This document shows, piece after piece, positions 44,460-55,312 of a DNA stretch of 64,000 nucleotides. The stretch covers positions 1-64,000 of the forward strand of contig MU385929.1 of assembly GCA_022497145.1 (NCBI GenBank), read 5' to 3'. Source of the stretch: Rostrohypoxylon terebratum. Lineage: Eukaryota > Ascomycota > Sordariomycetes > Xylariales > Hypoxylaceae. Position 1 is the first letter of the stretch, and the number at the start of each line of letters is the position of its first letter. The notes under the pieces are model-generated. The model did no database searches and was not told where the DNA came from. It was given only the letters and a program-made list of their open reading frames with translations. The position numbers and the translations under genes were made by a program.

Positions 44460-46879
44460 AGCGGAGGCTCCCTCTGCTCCTCCCCGGGTACAGATTGATA
44501 CTCGTGCCAACCGTCATAAAAAAAACTCCCAGAGTCTGCGCAGCGTCAAAATGGTAGAGATGTCGGCTTGACTGAAAGGAGATTTGTTCTAGATTTCCTT
44601 GTTTAGTAGCGAACTCCTTCATTTCCTTAACTGAGTTCAGATCTAGAAACTTTGGACCTCCATCATTAGGCGTTCCGCTGTCGACGTCAATGCCATGATA
44701 CTTGACGTTGAGGTTAGCCACACCAGTCTCCTCGACATAACCGAACAGTGCCTTTCGACGAAGAAGCGACACATACATCGATTAAATCGATCAGCTGGCG
44801 TCTCTTGTCTTGAATTGATAGTGACATTGCGACATTGCGGAACATGGTTCCGTAGAACGTGCAGAAGACTTTATTTTGTGTGATAGGTGATATTAGGGAG
44901 TGGAAAGTGGGGATCGGGAGCGTACCTAGTAGTACCTACTATAACTAGGTACCTATTTGCAAGTCAAGATATTAAAGATAAACAAGATGAAGATAAGACA
45001 TCCGGTTAAGGTTGCCTCGATTTTAAATCGAGGTTTCGAAGGTTACTTTGAACTGTAATTGCAGTAGACTACTCCTTAATTACCGTCTCTCTCAAATCTC
45101 TCAAATCTCTCAAATAGGTACCTAGGTCCTAGGTCCTAAGTTGTCATTCATACACACTCAATCCATGAATTATCTAAGCACGTCCATTTTTATTTTTCAT
45201 TAAATACCACGTACACGAAACAGTGATCAAGTGATCTAACACTCGGTGTATCTTCGCAAGGCTGATCGGTTAATCAATCACTTGAAAATCCTCACAGTCC
45301 GATCTAGGCCAGTCCATCGACGTTGGCAGTCTTTCAGCGGCGGCCTTTTTAGGGATTATGGCTTCATTTCAGTCCATTCCAGTCTGATGGCCAAACTTCC
45401 CAAGAATCCCTAATGTCGGAGGCCAATGCCAAAGTGTCATTTCAGTGCCAATTCCCTAGGGCCTAGGACCTAGGCCCTAGGTACCCTCTAGATCCAATCT
45501 TGACGTATAGTCGCTTCAGGAATCAAGGTAGAAGAGAAGACTTTTCGAACATCTGCGATACCTTCAAAATCTCAGGAAGATCTACAAGTTCTCTTCTCAG
45601 CCTGTCGAAAAAAAATGTCGGTAAAGTGTTGCTATTGCTGTTGCTTTAGTTGCTATCGTGTTATCTGGTTCCAAGATGACAGATATTAACAAACCCGATT
45701 TTTGGATGATCTGGATTCTGAGAGTAGATCAGAACGCTCGCTATCATCGGCATCTTAACTTAGCTTGGAATCTTGCAGTAGCCGCCGTGGCCATACCCGA
45801 CGACATTTGCTTTTGTCCTATCGTGATAGGGTTTCGATGCCGTACCTATATGCTAGTCTCAAGCCTACTAGGTAGGGCCCTAGGGCCTAGGTACCTAGGA
45901 ACGATATTCAATGAGCATAGTATACCTAGGACCTAGGTAGGTAGGCACCTACGAAATGGTTGTGAATTGCCTGGATTGAGCCACTGATGTCCCCTTCCGC
46001 AGCCAAGTTACCAAGCGGCTTACCAAAAGCAAAACCTTCAGCTACATCCGCTGCATAATACGAAAGCGTCCTCGATAGGTCGCACGTCGATTGGTTATTC
46101 GTACTACTAAGCGATTCGGAGATGATGGCATAAATACCTCTTTTCCGCCTTGAATGCCGTTGAGTACCGTGTATCTGTCTCCTCTAAAAACACCACTTAG
46201 GTGTTCGCCTACGTAAAACACGGGCTAGGTGATCTGCCGTAGTAAAGCCAGCTCGATTGTCACTGCGACGAATCAAGTTAATACGAGGTACATCTACGAT
46301 ATCGAGTTTATTCCAACCTTGCTGCCTTGTTGCACTGTCTCGGAAAAGGGGCTAGGTTACTCACCAAAACCGTGTCGACGACTCCTGAATCGTTGATGCT
46401 GACGTTGCAAGCGCCACAACGCACAATCGGATCATATTGGAAATGAAGATCTAGAATGAATCAAGGTTGTATCTTAATCTCCTGTATGACGAATGCAACC
46501 ATCCATAGGTAGCTAAATAGCTATAAGAGACATGTTAGGTATCCATGTTGATAAATGGAGGAACTAGATTTCGAGCCGAAGAAAAAGCGGCGGAACCCAG
46601 CCTGCCTACAGGTAGGAGATATATGTCGTAAATGGTGTCGTAAATGGTCTCAGTTGCCCTCCCGGCATTGCTCTCTGTTGGTGTTTTGTGTCACTCGAAT
46701 CTTTTTTGAGTCGTATCAAATCCTCAGCATGTAATACAAAACATCATCCATTACACTTACATTTCAAGCCTCTGCTATATAGGTACCTTATATATATATA
46801 TAAGGTGTATATATTGCTATTGGATCGACCATACCCAATAATATCCGCGCGAGTACAGAGCAATCCCGCACCCCGACAA
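44460..46879. repeat. Gene-poor spacer with CCTAGG palindromes
   Basis: No supported gene in 2.4 kb. A minus-strand 108-codon frame (44452-44778) has no recognisable features. There is a triple TCTCAAATC tandem at about 45092-45116. A perfect 13-bp-arm palindrome of nested CCTAGG is at 45455-45481, and a further cluster is at 45865-45950. Core promoter-like TATATATATATAT lies at 46791-46803, about 80 bp before the next ATG. Confidence 0.5.
45455..45481. repeat. Perfect 27-bp palindrome of CCTAGG units
   Basis: CCTAGGGCCTAGG (45455-45467), one A, then CCTAGGCCCTAGG (45469-45481); the arms are exact complements. It is the longest perfect example of the CCTAGG-based motif family scattered through the intergenic DNA of this window. 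Confidence 0.8.
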
Positions 46880-47537
46880 ATGGTCAGTTACAAGGTACGC
46901 AACATTCTCGCCTGGGAACCAGATTCTCAGGCGAATGTCGAATACTTCACAACAATTCCTTGGTGCGCCAAGGTCATCCAAAACCCAAGAGTAAAGCCCT
47001 ATAGTGCCGAATTCCCAATGCGTAGCGAACATTGGGGGGGTACCTGTGGTCGATGGCTTTATGTTTCGTGAGGGGGGCGTCTCACGCCACTCGAGCTTCC
47101 TCCTGCACCCTGACACGGCCGATCTTCTCGATATCTCGAAGGGCGAATTAACAGTACTCGACCTAAGCCAGGGGTGTTTTCCCATTCACATAGACATATT
47201 CACTTTGGGGATGGAGCTGCATGCCTTTCCACGTACGATCTTTGGCGGTGTGTTAGCGCTGCTGGCAGATGGGGTCTGCGGTAAGGCTGCATACCTGCAC
47301 AGGGACCTGGAAATTCCGGGTTATACAGCCTACACGAATGTTAAATTTGACAAGCCAATCCGCACCGATAAGGACGGCTACGCTACGATATTAGTCAGGA
47401 GCCAAGTCAACCAGCATCAATCGAGCGGTGCTAAGATCGTCATCAACGCTCAATTCGAGGATCCTGGTGGTATTATACACGCTGTTGCCGAGAGTATGAC
47501 CATGGAGAGAACTGTGAAAGAGTTTCCCCGTCTATGA
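46880..47537 (+). CDS. PaaI/4HBT-type thioesterase with a frame break
   Basis: The ATG at 46880 opens MVSYKVRNILAWEPDSQANVEYF and TIPWCAKVIQNP, the usual start of fungal PaaI-like hotdog proteins. From about 47004 the coding frame moves by one base and continues as GVPVVDGFMFREGGVSRHSSFL, then the hotdog core LSQGCFPIHIDIFTLGMELHAFPRTIFGGVLALLADGVCG, TNVKFDKPIRTDKDGYATILVR and KIVINAQFEDPGG to TAG at 47535-47537. The switch can be placed at a run of seven G (about 47035-47041). No fitting intron bridges the frames. FGGVLALLAD replaces the usual HGG...LLDE motif, so catalysis may be altered. It is either a sequencing error in the homopolymer or a real frameshift. Confidence 0.7.
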
Positions 47538-47732
47538 TAGGTCAAGTAGGGAGAGTCTGGTCGGGTACTTTAGGTACTCAGGACCGAGACCCTGGAAGTT
47601 CTAGATGAGGTTGTTAGGTAATGAGTTTATACTTGATAGATATTTAGAGTTAGATTATCCCCTATTTAGGATCTTAAGTCGGATCTTTTGGAGTATTCCT
47701 TTAATTTGCTAGTTGCTTATCCTCACTTGTTT

Positions 47733-48244
47733 TCAAGCTTTCGTGGCAACTTTTCCAGGAGCACCAGCTCCCGCTTGTAAACCTGCTTGAGCCTGTATGA
47801 TCTCCCCCTTCTTCTTCTCAATCTTGTCTTGAATCTCCTTTATCTGATCTTCTGTCCTCTCACTAGGGATCCAAGTGAATGTGTCAGCATCCAATATAAA
47901 CCAGGTGATCTGAAAAGGGGTATATCTTACAGCTCCTTGCCGATGAACTCTAACCGTCCATTGACTGTGCTCTCTGCCTCAACCTTCTCTTGCTTCAGTA
48001 ATACGGGACCAACTAATTTGTAGATATTTTCACCGTCCTTGAGACGTTCGAATTCCTAGGTATGAGGTATAAGCAGTGTGAGCATGCGACATATATATGA
48101 CGCACGACTAACTTTCTGGACATTTGAATTTTCTTGCTTCTGAGCCTCAAGCTTTTGTTGTGATTGAACGGCAGTCTGTAATTCTTGTTGTAGCTTGGTG
48201 TAATCTTCGGACAGGCTCTGAAGACGAGCTTGAACCTCTGCCAT
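47733..48244 (-). CDS. YKE2: Prefoldin subunit 6
   Basis: Three exons, 48113-48244, 47931-48055 and 47733-47862. Introns of 57 and 68 nt have GTTAGT and GTAAGA donors. The product is 128 aa, the usual size. The beta-prefoldin pattern is complete: helix LQSLSEDYTKLQQELQTAVQSQQKLEAQKQEN, then EFERLKDGENIYKLVGPVLL KQEKVEAESTVNGRL (as two pieces) and the second helix EDQIKEIQDKIEKKK, with an Ala/Gly tail. Prefoldin delivers unfolded actin and tubulin to the CCT chaperonin; subunit 6 is one of four beta subunits. The ATG at 48244 is the only start in frame. It diverges from VPS4. Confidence 0.93.
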
Positions 48245-49099
48245 TGTCTGCGTCAACGCCCGCTACGCAGAGATCGGGCACTCCTTATTGTAAAGATAAG
48301 ACTTTTGCAAAGTGATTTATGGTGATGTGATATCACTTAAAGAAGCATTCGAGGTTGTGCTAGACAACTTGGAACTTCGAATGGAAGTTGGATCTTGAAT
48401 GTTCCTTGTGGCTGCTAAAGAATACCTACTAGGTATGTAGTTAGGACTACTAGGTAGGTAGGTAGTAGGTAATAATAGTTGTGGCGTAGCCTTAGAAAAT
48501 GGATGGATGCTTCAAGGCCAGCTGCTTCAGGGCTTGTCTAGCGGTAGCCGTGCCAACCAATCGATAAGTAAATGCTCCACCTCGTACCCCTCTAGGATAA
48601 GCCAATATAGTGGAACCAATCTACTAGTTACATATGTTATCGCAGGGACCTTCGCACGAAATACTTCTTACCCAGTACATATTTCTATGGAAGCAGAAGT
48701 ACCGCGTACTACGAGTCGCCGGCGGCAATAACCTAATCGACTGGACCTGAGAAGTTGCAACTTATGTAAGTCTTAAGGCTTAAGTTGTGAGTTGTGAATT
48801 GTGAGTTGCGGGTTGTAATTGCATTTGTATTTGCTTTGCATTTACCTTTACATTTGCCTTGGCACTTTCCTGCCCAGTCAGCCAGTCTACTAACATCACA
48901 AGCTCGGCAACTTTCCCAGGCTCCGAAATCCAAAAACTCAACAAAAACAACATTTATCTCATAATTTCTCACCACTTGGACTATTCCAATTCCGATTGCT
49001 TCTCGACTCCTCCGTGTCTCTATCCAACTCTTCTCCGATCCGATCCATCAGCTGCTATACCCAAGCATTCGAGCAGACCCACCCTCATCGTCACCAAAA
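48245..49099. promoter_or_regulatory. Divergent promoter region of prefoldin 6 and VPS4
   Basis: 855 bp between opposite ATGs. It contains an ACTAGGTAGGTAGGTAG cluster (about 48446-48470) and a purine/pyrimidine-alternating stretch of degenerate GTGAGTTGTGA and ATTTGCTTTGC-like words (48783-48860). A TC-rich leader is near VPS4. No gene seen. Confidence 0.45.
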
Positions 49100-50535
49100 A
49101 TGTCCAACACCGATTTTCTCGGTCGAGCGATCGAGACGGTGCGACGCGCCATAGACGCCGACAATGGAAATGAATACGAAAAGGCATACCAGCTATACTA
49201 CCAATCCCTCGAGCTGTTTATGCTCGCTCTAAAATGGGAAAAGAACCCCAAATCCAAGGAGATGATCCGCCAGAAGACGGGCGAGTACATGGATCGTGCC
49301 GAGAAACTGAAGGCACATCTCGCCGACGCCGACGCGAAACGCAAAAAACCCGGAATGGTTGGGGCGAACGGTTCGTCGACCGGCGGGACGGGGAAGGGGA
49401 AGCAGAACGGCGAGGACGTAGATGAGGATAGCAAAAAACTTCGCAACGCTCTCGCTGGCGCTATTCTACAAGACCGACCGAACGTGAAGTGGGACGATGT
49501 CGCTGGATTGGACGGAGCGAAAGAAGCGCTAAAAGAGGCCGTGTTATTACCCATCAAGTTCCCTAATCTATTCCAAGGGAAGCGTCAGCCGTGGAAGGGA
49601 ATTTTGCTATATGGACCACCTGGTACTGGTAAGAGTTATTTGGCGAAAGCCGTAGCCACAGAAGCAAACAGTACCTTCTTCAGTGTGAGCAGTAGTGACT
49701 TGGTGAGTAAATGGATGGGTGAGAGTGAAAGGTACGTCTTCCGAGTATTCTGGATACTCCCTTACTGGACTTTGGACCCAGGATTGACTTTTCCTTATCC
49801 TAAAGGTTAGTCAAGCAGCTCTTTGCTATGGCACGAGAAAACAAACCATCTATTATCTTCATCGACGAAGTCGACGCTCTCTGTGGTCCACGAGGAGAGG
49901 GAGAATCAGAAGCCTCCCGAAGAATCAAGACCGAGATGTTGGTGCAAATGGATGGTGTTGGAAAAGACTCGACGGGTGTGCTAGTATTGGGAGCGACCAA
50001 CATCCCATGGCAATTGGATGCAGCCATTCGAAGACGATTTCAACGAAGAGTACACATCAGTTTGCCAGATGTTGGTGCGAGGACTACCATGTTTAAGCTT
50101 GCCATCGGGGAAACACCAACTACTTTAAAGAGCGAAGATTACAGGAAACTAGCAGCACTGGCCGAGGGTTATTCGGGAAGCGATATCACCATTGCTGTAC
50201 AAGATGCCTTGATGCAACCAATACGGAAGATTCAGCAAGCCACACATTTTAAAGAGGTAACCCTTTGCCGATCCTCCTGGATAGCCCCTCTGTTACTAAC
50301 ACCTTAATTATAGGTACAAAAGGATGGCAAAACATTCTTAACGCCATGCTCACCGGGCGACCCTGGCGCAAAGGAGATGACGTGGGACGACGTCGACTCA
50401 GAACAGCTTCTCGAGCCCCTAGTCGATTTCAAGGACTTTGTCAAGGCCATTAAATCATCTAGGCCGACAGTTTCGACAGAGGATCTCCAGCGAAATTCCG
50501 AATGGACCAAGGAGTTTGGAAGCGAAGGAAACTAA
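49100..50535 (+). CDS. VPS4: Vps4 AAA ATPase (ESCRT-III disassembly)
   Basis: Three exons, 49100-49731, 49806-50256 and 50314-50535, with introns of 74 and 57 nt; 434 aa, the standard length. An N-terminal MIT domain (1-75, LGRAIETVRRAIDADNGNEY) binds ESCRT-III tails. After a Gly-rich linker comes the AAA module: VKWDDVAGLDGAK, walker A GPPGTGKS (172-179), pore loop KWMGESE, walker B FIDEVDAL (D231, E232), SRH with NIPWQLDAAIRRRF, the beta domain and the C-terminal helix ending EWTKEFGSEGN. The protein disassembles ESCRT-III at endosomes, cytokinesis sites and damaged membranes. No unusual residues seen. Confidence 0.96.
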
Positions 50536-51220
50536 TCACCTAACAGGTAGATAGTTGGCGAGGGAAGGAGATTACGGAGCGCAACGGCATTACAAGGCGT
50601 TATAGGCGCGAACACTTTTACCATCATCGTCGCTTGGGGCCGCCACCACTTTGACGGCTAGGTTATTTGAGCTCGCTAGTTATTCCGGAACACATATAGT
50701 TGCTTGTTGCTTGTACTAGGCCTGAGCAATTGATCACTTGTTAATGCTTTGATGTGGAGTATGGAGGCTTGTTTTGATCACACTGCAGCTTGATCTAGAA
50801 TTGTAACTGGTATGGATTGTTCCATGTCGATATAAGTCTATCTAGGTAGGTAATCGTACCTAGGTAGTTCACTGGCAACTAGCAAGAATTAAATGAGGGG
50901 CCCATGTGCAGATATTCAATCTAGGACCTAGGTATCAATACAAATTCCCTAGTCACAATATCAGATTGTCACTAATTAGATCGGGAGCTCATCAACGAAT
51001 CACAAATACCAACAGCATCTACTTTAACTGGATAATAGAAACTCATATTCACTAGGTCTTATTCGATTCGGCATAAGAAGAACGGGTATGAGCCTACCAT
51101 ATACACTACCACACCAGAAAAGGGGTAAAAATAGAAACATCACCTAAATACCTGAACGCCTAGCCGATGCCTGAACCAACGTTAAACCTTTCGATCCCCG
51201 CGGACGAAATACAACGCCAC
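50536..51220. other. Convergent 3' region of VPS4 and NOP56
   Basis: The two genes run toward each other; this 685-bp spacer should contain both 3' UTRs. Two TACCTAGGTAG motifs occur at about 50845-50870. No gene seen. Confidence 0.45.
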
Positions 51221-52876
51221 TTAGTCATCAGCGTGCTTCTTCTTCTTTTTCTTCTTCTTCTCGCCGTCGGCTGCTTCTGGTTCTACTGTGCCGTTCACGT
51301 CGCTGTGCTTGCGCTTCTTCTCTTTCTTCTCCTTCTTGTCTTTCTTATCCTTCTTCTTCTCTTTCTTAGGCGTAGCCTCAGCTGTTGCGGCATTGGGTGG
51401 CAGAGGGGCGTCGATCATCTCTGTGTCGATAGCCATGCTCTGGCCATCTGCGAGAATGTCGGCCATTGCCTTATCCTATGCATTGGTTAGTGAATAATAA
51501 GAGCCTATGATAAGCGGATATATTTACCATCGCGTCTGCGTTCTTCGTGGGCTTCTTGCCGGTGGCATAGAATTCCAGTCTGTCTTCGACCTGTTGTCTT
51601 AAAGCATCACCGAACTTCTTGGACGGCTGCTCAGCAAAGTTGTCGATTCGGCTGGCGATACTGCACTTGTTGGCAAGATATCTCGAGATGCGACCCTTGT
51701 CCTTCTGGTTCGCTCGGCCGATAAACGAGCTGTGGTAGATGAGACCAAATTTGGGGGTGTTGCCCTTCGTCTTCAGAGCGCGGAACAAGGCTTTCTCGGC
51801 ACCGAGAATCTGGAGGGTGGAGGCTGGGTACTTGGAAAGGTTCGTCAAGGAGCCGGCCTTCTGGATGAGACGAGCCGCAACGACTTCTCCGATGAGCGCA
51901 GCTAGGTTCGGCGCAACGGTGCTCATCTTGTCCACCAAATAGCTGTAGAGCGTTCTCCGGTACTCGGCGAGCTTAACAACCTTCCCGGCAAAAGTAGAAA
52001 TGTTACTCATGTCAACCTCTGACAACTCACGTCCCATCGATATCTTAGCTTTGGCGATGATCTCCTGAGCCTTCTCTTCATCTTCGTTGACTAGGACGGC
52101 AAGTTCGTGAAGCTTGTCGTCGGACAAGGTTGACTTATCGCCGATGAAGAGAGCCAAGCGCGAGTAGGTCAAATTGTCGGAAGCGATGGCGTAGAGTTCG
52201 GGGAAGTGCCATCCGTACCATTCGCGTACCTTCTGGGAGAATAAGTTGATACCTTTGTCGAGGTTGTCCAGGGTCGCAATAGCTCTGATAATGTGATTGT
52301 CGTTCTTGTGGACGTTGAACTTAACTTTTCCACGAGAGTAGGCGTGACCTAGACCAAGCTGAGCTCTTTCCACGTCTCCCTCTTGGAGACCCTTTAGCAG
52401 CTTGGAAGCGTGAAGTCGGATGCCTCGTAGTAAATCGGCGACGACTTCGGACGTATCACCAGTCTCGCATTCGACTCCGGGGAAAACAGCCTTAATGGAC
52501 CCAGCCAGGTTCTTGTCGGCGACACCAAGCACGATCTTGCTCTTCTTCGATTGGGGTAGGTTCAATTCGAGGTTAGACTTCAGGTAGTCAGAAAGAATAC
52601 CCTCCGAGATTAGATTGATGTTCTCAAGGGCGTCGGCAGCGTTTCTAAAGTCCATATCATTAGCAGCTACTCCAAGGTAGTACCGCAGAGGTCAAATCGA
52701 CCATACCTCCATGGCGCAAAGTTGACCAATTGGACCATCTTGCCAAACTTGGAGAGGTCCTGGCCAGCTTTTTGAACCTCCTTCAAATGCAGACCAACAG
52801 TGTCCTGCTGATGGACGACCTTGAAGATGGCATAGCCAACAGCGGACTCATGTAACAAGAAATCCACGCGCGTCAT
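51221..52876 (-). CDS. NOP56: Nop56, box C/D snoRNP core protein
   Basis: Three exons, 52707-52876, 51528-52644 and 51221-51475, with introns of 62 and 52 nt; 513 aa. The N-terminal NOP5NT domain begins VDFLLHESAVGYAIFKV and has LVNFAPWRNAADALENIN. The NOSIC/Nop core shows RAQLGLGHAYSRGKVKF, NDNHIIRAIATLD, REWYGWHFPEL, PNLAALIGEVVAARLI, GSLTNLSKYPASTLQILGAE, KTKGNTPKFGLIYHS and RISRYLANKCSIASRID. The start VDFLLHE and FAPW distinguish Nop56 from Nop58. The tail is a Lys/Glu-rich nucleolar KKE/D region with runs of Lys. It scaffolds rRNA 2'-O-methylation with fibrillarin. Confidence 0.95.
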
Positions 52877-54130
52877 CTTGTCTATTTCGTTGATCGTACG
52901 TGGACTTGCGCATAGATGGTCGATATGTAGCGTGTGTATTGTTAAGAATTTGAAGCTTGAAAAAAAAAAGATCCAAAATTTTTTTTGTCTTGGAGAAGCT
53001 AGGTCCCCACTCTAGCAAGTACTAGTGCGGTTAAAGCTCGGCTAATGCAAGTGCACCTTCCGAAAGTCTCTAGCACTATGTAAGAAAACTAGCTTGCTCT
53101 ATTAGGGTTAGCGTTGCAGTCCCGGGTTTCGGCCCCATCAAAACAGGACATCCGGTCCCGATCCGGACTTTTCAGCCGGTCAGGGAAGAACGAGTGGTAT
53201 AATAACGCATCAGAAAGGAGATCTACCTAATCCTTTCCTTAGATAACTTCTTGCCAGCTGGGACTGGGAAGAGCCACGATCAAGGTGTTGAAAGCTCAAA
53301 ATGGCAAGGACGTAGATTCGATATTGCGAAACACGACTATTACAAACTAATACCATAATCAAGGTAGAAATGTATCTAGTATGTACATATTCTATCCAAA
53401 CATAAAAGGATATATATTCTATACCTATGCTTAGAAATATCTCCAGTCTTAGTCGTTAAGCCTCCCAAATAAATTGTGTTTACGAATGTTTTAGCAGTAG
53501 CATAAGCCACCCAGTCATTATAGTGAGACTCGTCTCTGAACTCGAACGGCACAGCATTACCAAGTACCTACACTAACCCTTGGGCGTACTTGATTGATGT
53601 TACTTCCTTGGATTAAATTCTGTATTACATAGGTAGTATCTTAGCCTGTACATGGTAGTAGACTCCTTCCACCTCCTTCGCCTGTACCCAGGTCCCAGGT
53701 AGGCTCTAGGTTAGGGAAAATGACGAAAGCTCAACGGTAAGGTTGCCCAGCCAGCCAGCGTCTTGTAGGCCACCAAAAGCCTCCAGGGCTCGTACAATGT
53801 TCAATGCTACCTACCTACATACATAGATCACACTATGTACCTAGGTACCTAGGACCTAGGTATGTAGCCCGAAATTCAATCGAAAGAAATGTTGACCAAT
53901 GCAAAGGATATCACATTTTTCTGAGTTGCTTTCCCGGTTGCTTTATTCTTGGAAATATTTGCGTCCACATTTCCCTCCGACTCGATCTGCCCTTGAATGA
54001 GATTTGTCTGCTTCGTCGTTTCGTCTGCGTAGTTGTCGCCTGTATCATTTGTTCCTTATTAGCAGCCTTACGTTGAATCCGTGCATAGGTACTTATGCAT
54101 AGGTAGGTTCAGTTAGATTCCACGGCGGAC
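52877..54130. other. Intergenic, no gene seen
   Basis: NOP56 promoter side, then AT-rich spacer with GTACCTAGGTACCTAGGACCTAGGTA at about 53837-53863. A poly-T/poly-A context (52962-52987) lies close to the NOP56 start. No supported gene. Confidence 0.45.
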
Positions 54131-54545
54131 CTACGTACCTATGTTGAGTTTATGCTCCGGCTTGACTTTGGGTCCCTTTATCACCTCTTCTTCATATTCT
54201 TGCCCATCGTCGCATGCCACGAATCGAATCTTAGTCTCAGATATGTGCTTCAATACATATGCATTGTCGGGTATTTTTGCGAGTGAACCGTGAATCATAA
54301 TCTTGGTTCGACGCTGCAATTTATAGATGCGGATAATCTCCTCTTTCAAACCCCGTATGGTGAGGTTACGGTCAATTGGATAAAAAGTCTTCCGGCCTAC
54401 ATCATCGACATCCTGACGTACTGATTCAAATAGTGTCAGTTAATAATCGGTTTAGTGGAGTTTTTCCAGAGTTCTGAATCCATCCAAGCTCCCCTTGTAC
54501 GTGGTTAGGCTTACCAGGCTCGATCGTAAGTGTTTCTATGTTCAT
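54131..54545 (-). CDS. Small ubiquitin-like fold protein, 106 aa
   Basis: Two exons: a 31-nt first exon (54515-54545, MNIETLTIEP) and 54131-54420. A 94-nt intron (GTAAGC...ATCAG) joins them in frame. The protein reads KTFYPIDRNLTIRGLKEEII, then KIMIHGSLAKIPDNAYVL and ISETKIRFVACDD. A TI.xLK..I helix, an (I/L)...G.L.D turn and a final beta strand give the ubiquitin beta-grasp order. There is no C-terminal Gly-Gly; the tail is charged (EYEEEVIKGPKVKPEHK), so conjugation is unlikely. I know no named family for it. The fold call is inference from the pattern. Confidence 0.6.
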
Positions 54546-55312
54546 GATTACGGTTTCATTGGAGAGTGAAGGAATGTGAAAGATTGGGGCCTGGACACAG
54601 CCTCGTAACCTGGGGTATCAAATCTAAGACCATTATATACCTATTACTAGTTACCTAGGTAGATAACGAGCCTCATTTATCATAGTAGGTCAGGCAAACT
54701 TCCATTCGGGCGAACTCGGCCTGATGCCTACACTTTGAGACAGGCGCCATTGCGCATTTCAAGAGACACCTTCGTAGATAGTATCTCAACATAATAATAT
54801 ATGCGATATGGTACTTATGAGATATGAGGTGGGGGCTGTGAGTAGCAAGGTGAAGGATGCAAGGTCTAGATCTCCTTGGATATTATTGGCGCGGAGATTC
54901 TAGGATCGGTATGATCGGCACATAATCTGGTTCGCGGACAACCTCTGGAGCTGCTGAAAACTGTAGGTATGCACACGCCACATTGGAAACCTGGCATTGC
55001 TACCTACCTACTGCCTACCTATGACATAGGACATAGGACATAGGTACATGAAGGCGGAGCATTCGTGGGGTAATATGTACCTAGGCTGAGCAGTGGTAAT
55101 CATGTGGTGCGATATCGCTTTTCTAGAAACTGAAAATCTTGATTGGTAACGCGCTTATTATTACTCAAGTAAGATGAGGTGGAAGAAGATCCATGACAGG
55201 TAGGTAAGTACCTAAATGGGACAGAGTCGGATGAAGATAGGATGCGTAGGTAGGTAATCAAGAGGGTAGTAGGTAGGTGAAATTATCCCGTGTCAATCCT
55301 ACCTACCGGTAG
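54546..55312. other. Intergenic with ACCTACCTA motifs
   Basis: No supported gene. GGACATA is repeated three times at about 55024-55043 and TAGGTAGGTA words occur at 55200-55280 close to the 3' end of the SesA-like gene. Confidence 0.45.

Noticed and set aside
44452..44778. 108-codon minus-strand frame upstream of the 43.9-44.5 kb pseudogene
   Set aside because: It could not be joined to the pseudogene in frame and contains no known motif; left unannotated.
46880..47041. An intron explaining the thioesterase frame change
   Set aside because: All GT-AG pairs that restore frame near 46990-47040 would give introns under about 45 nt or remove conserved residues, so a frameshift at the G run is preferred.
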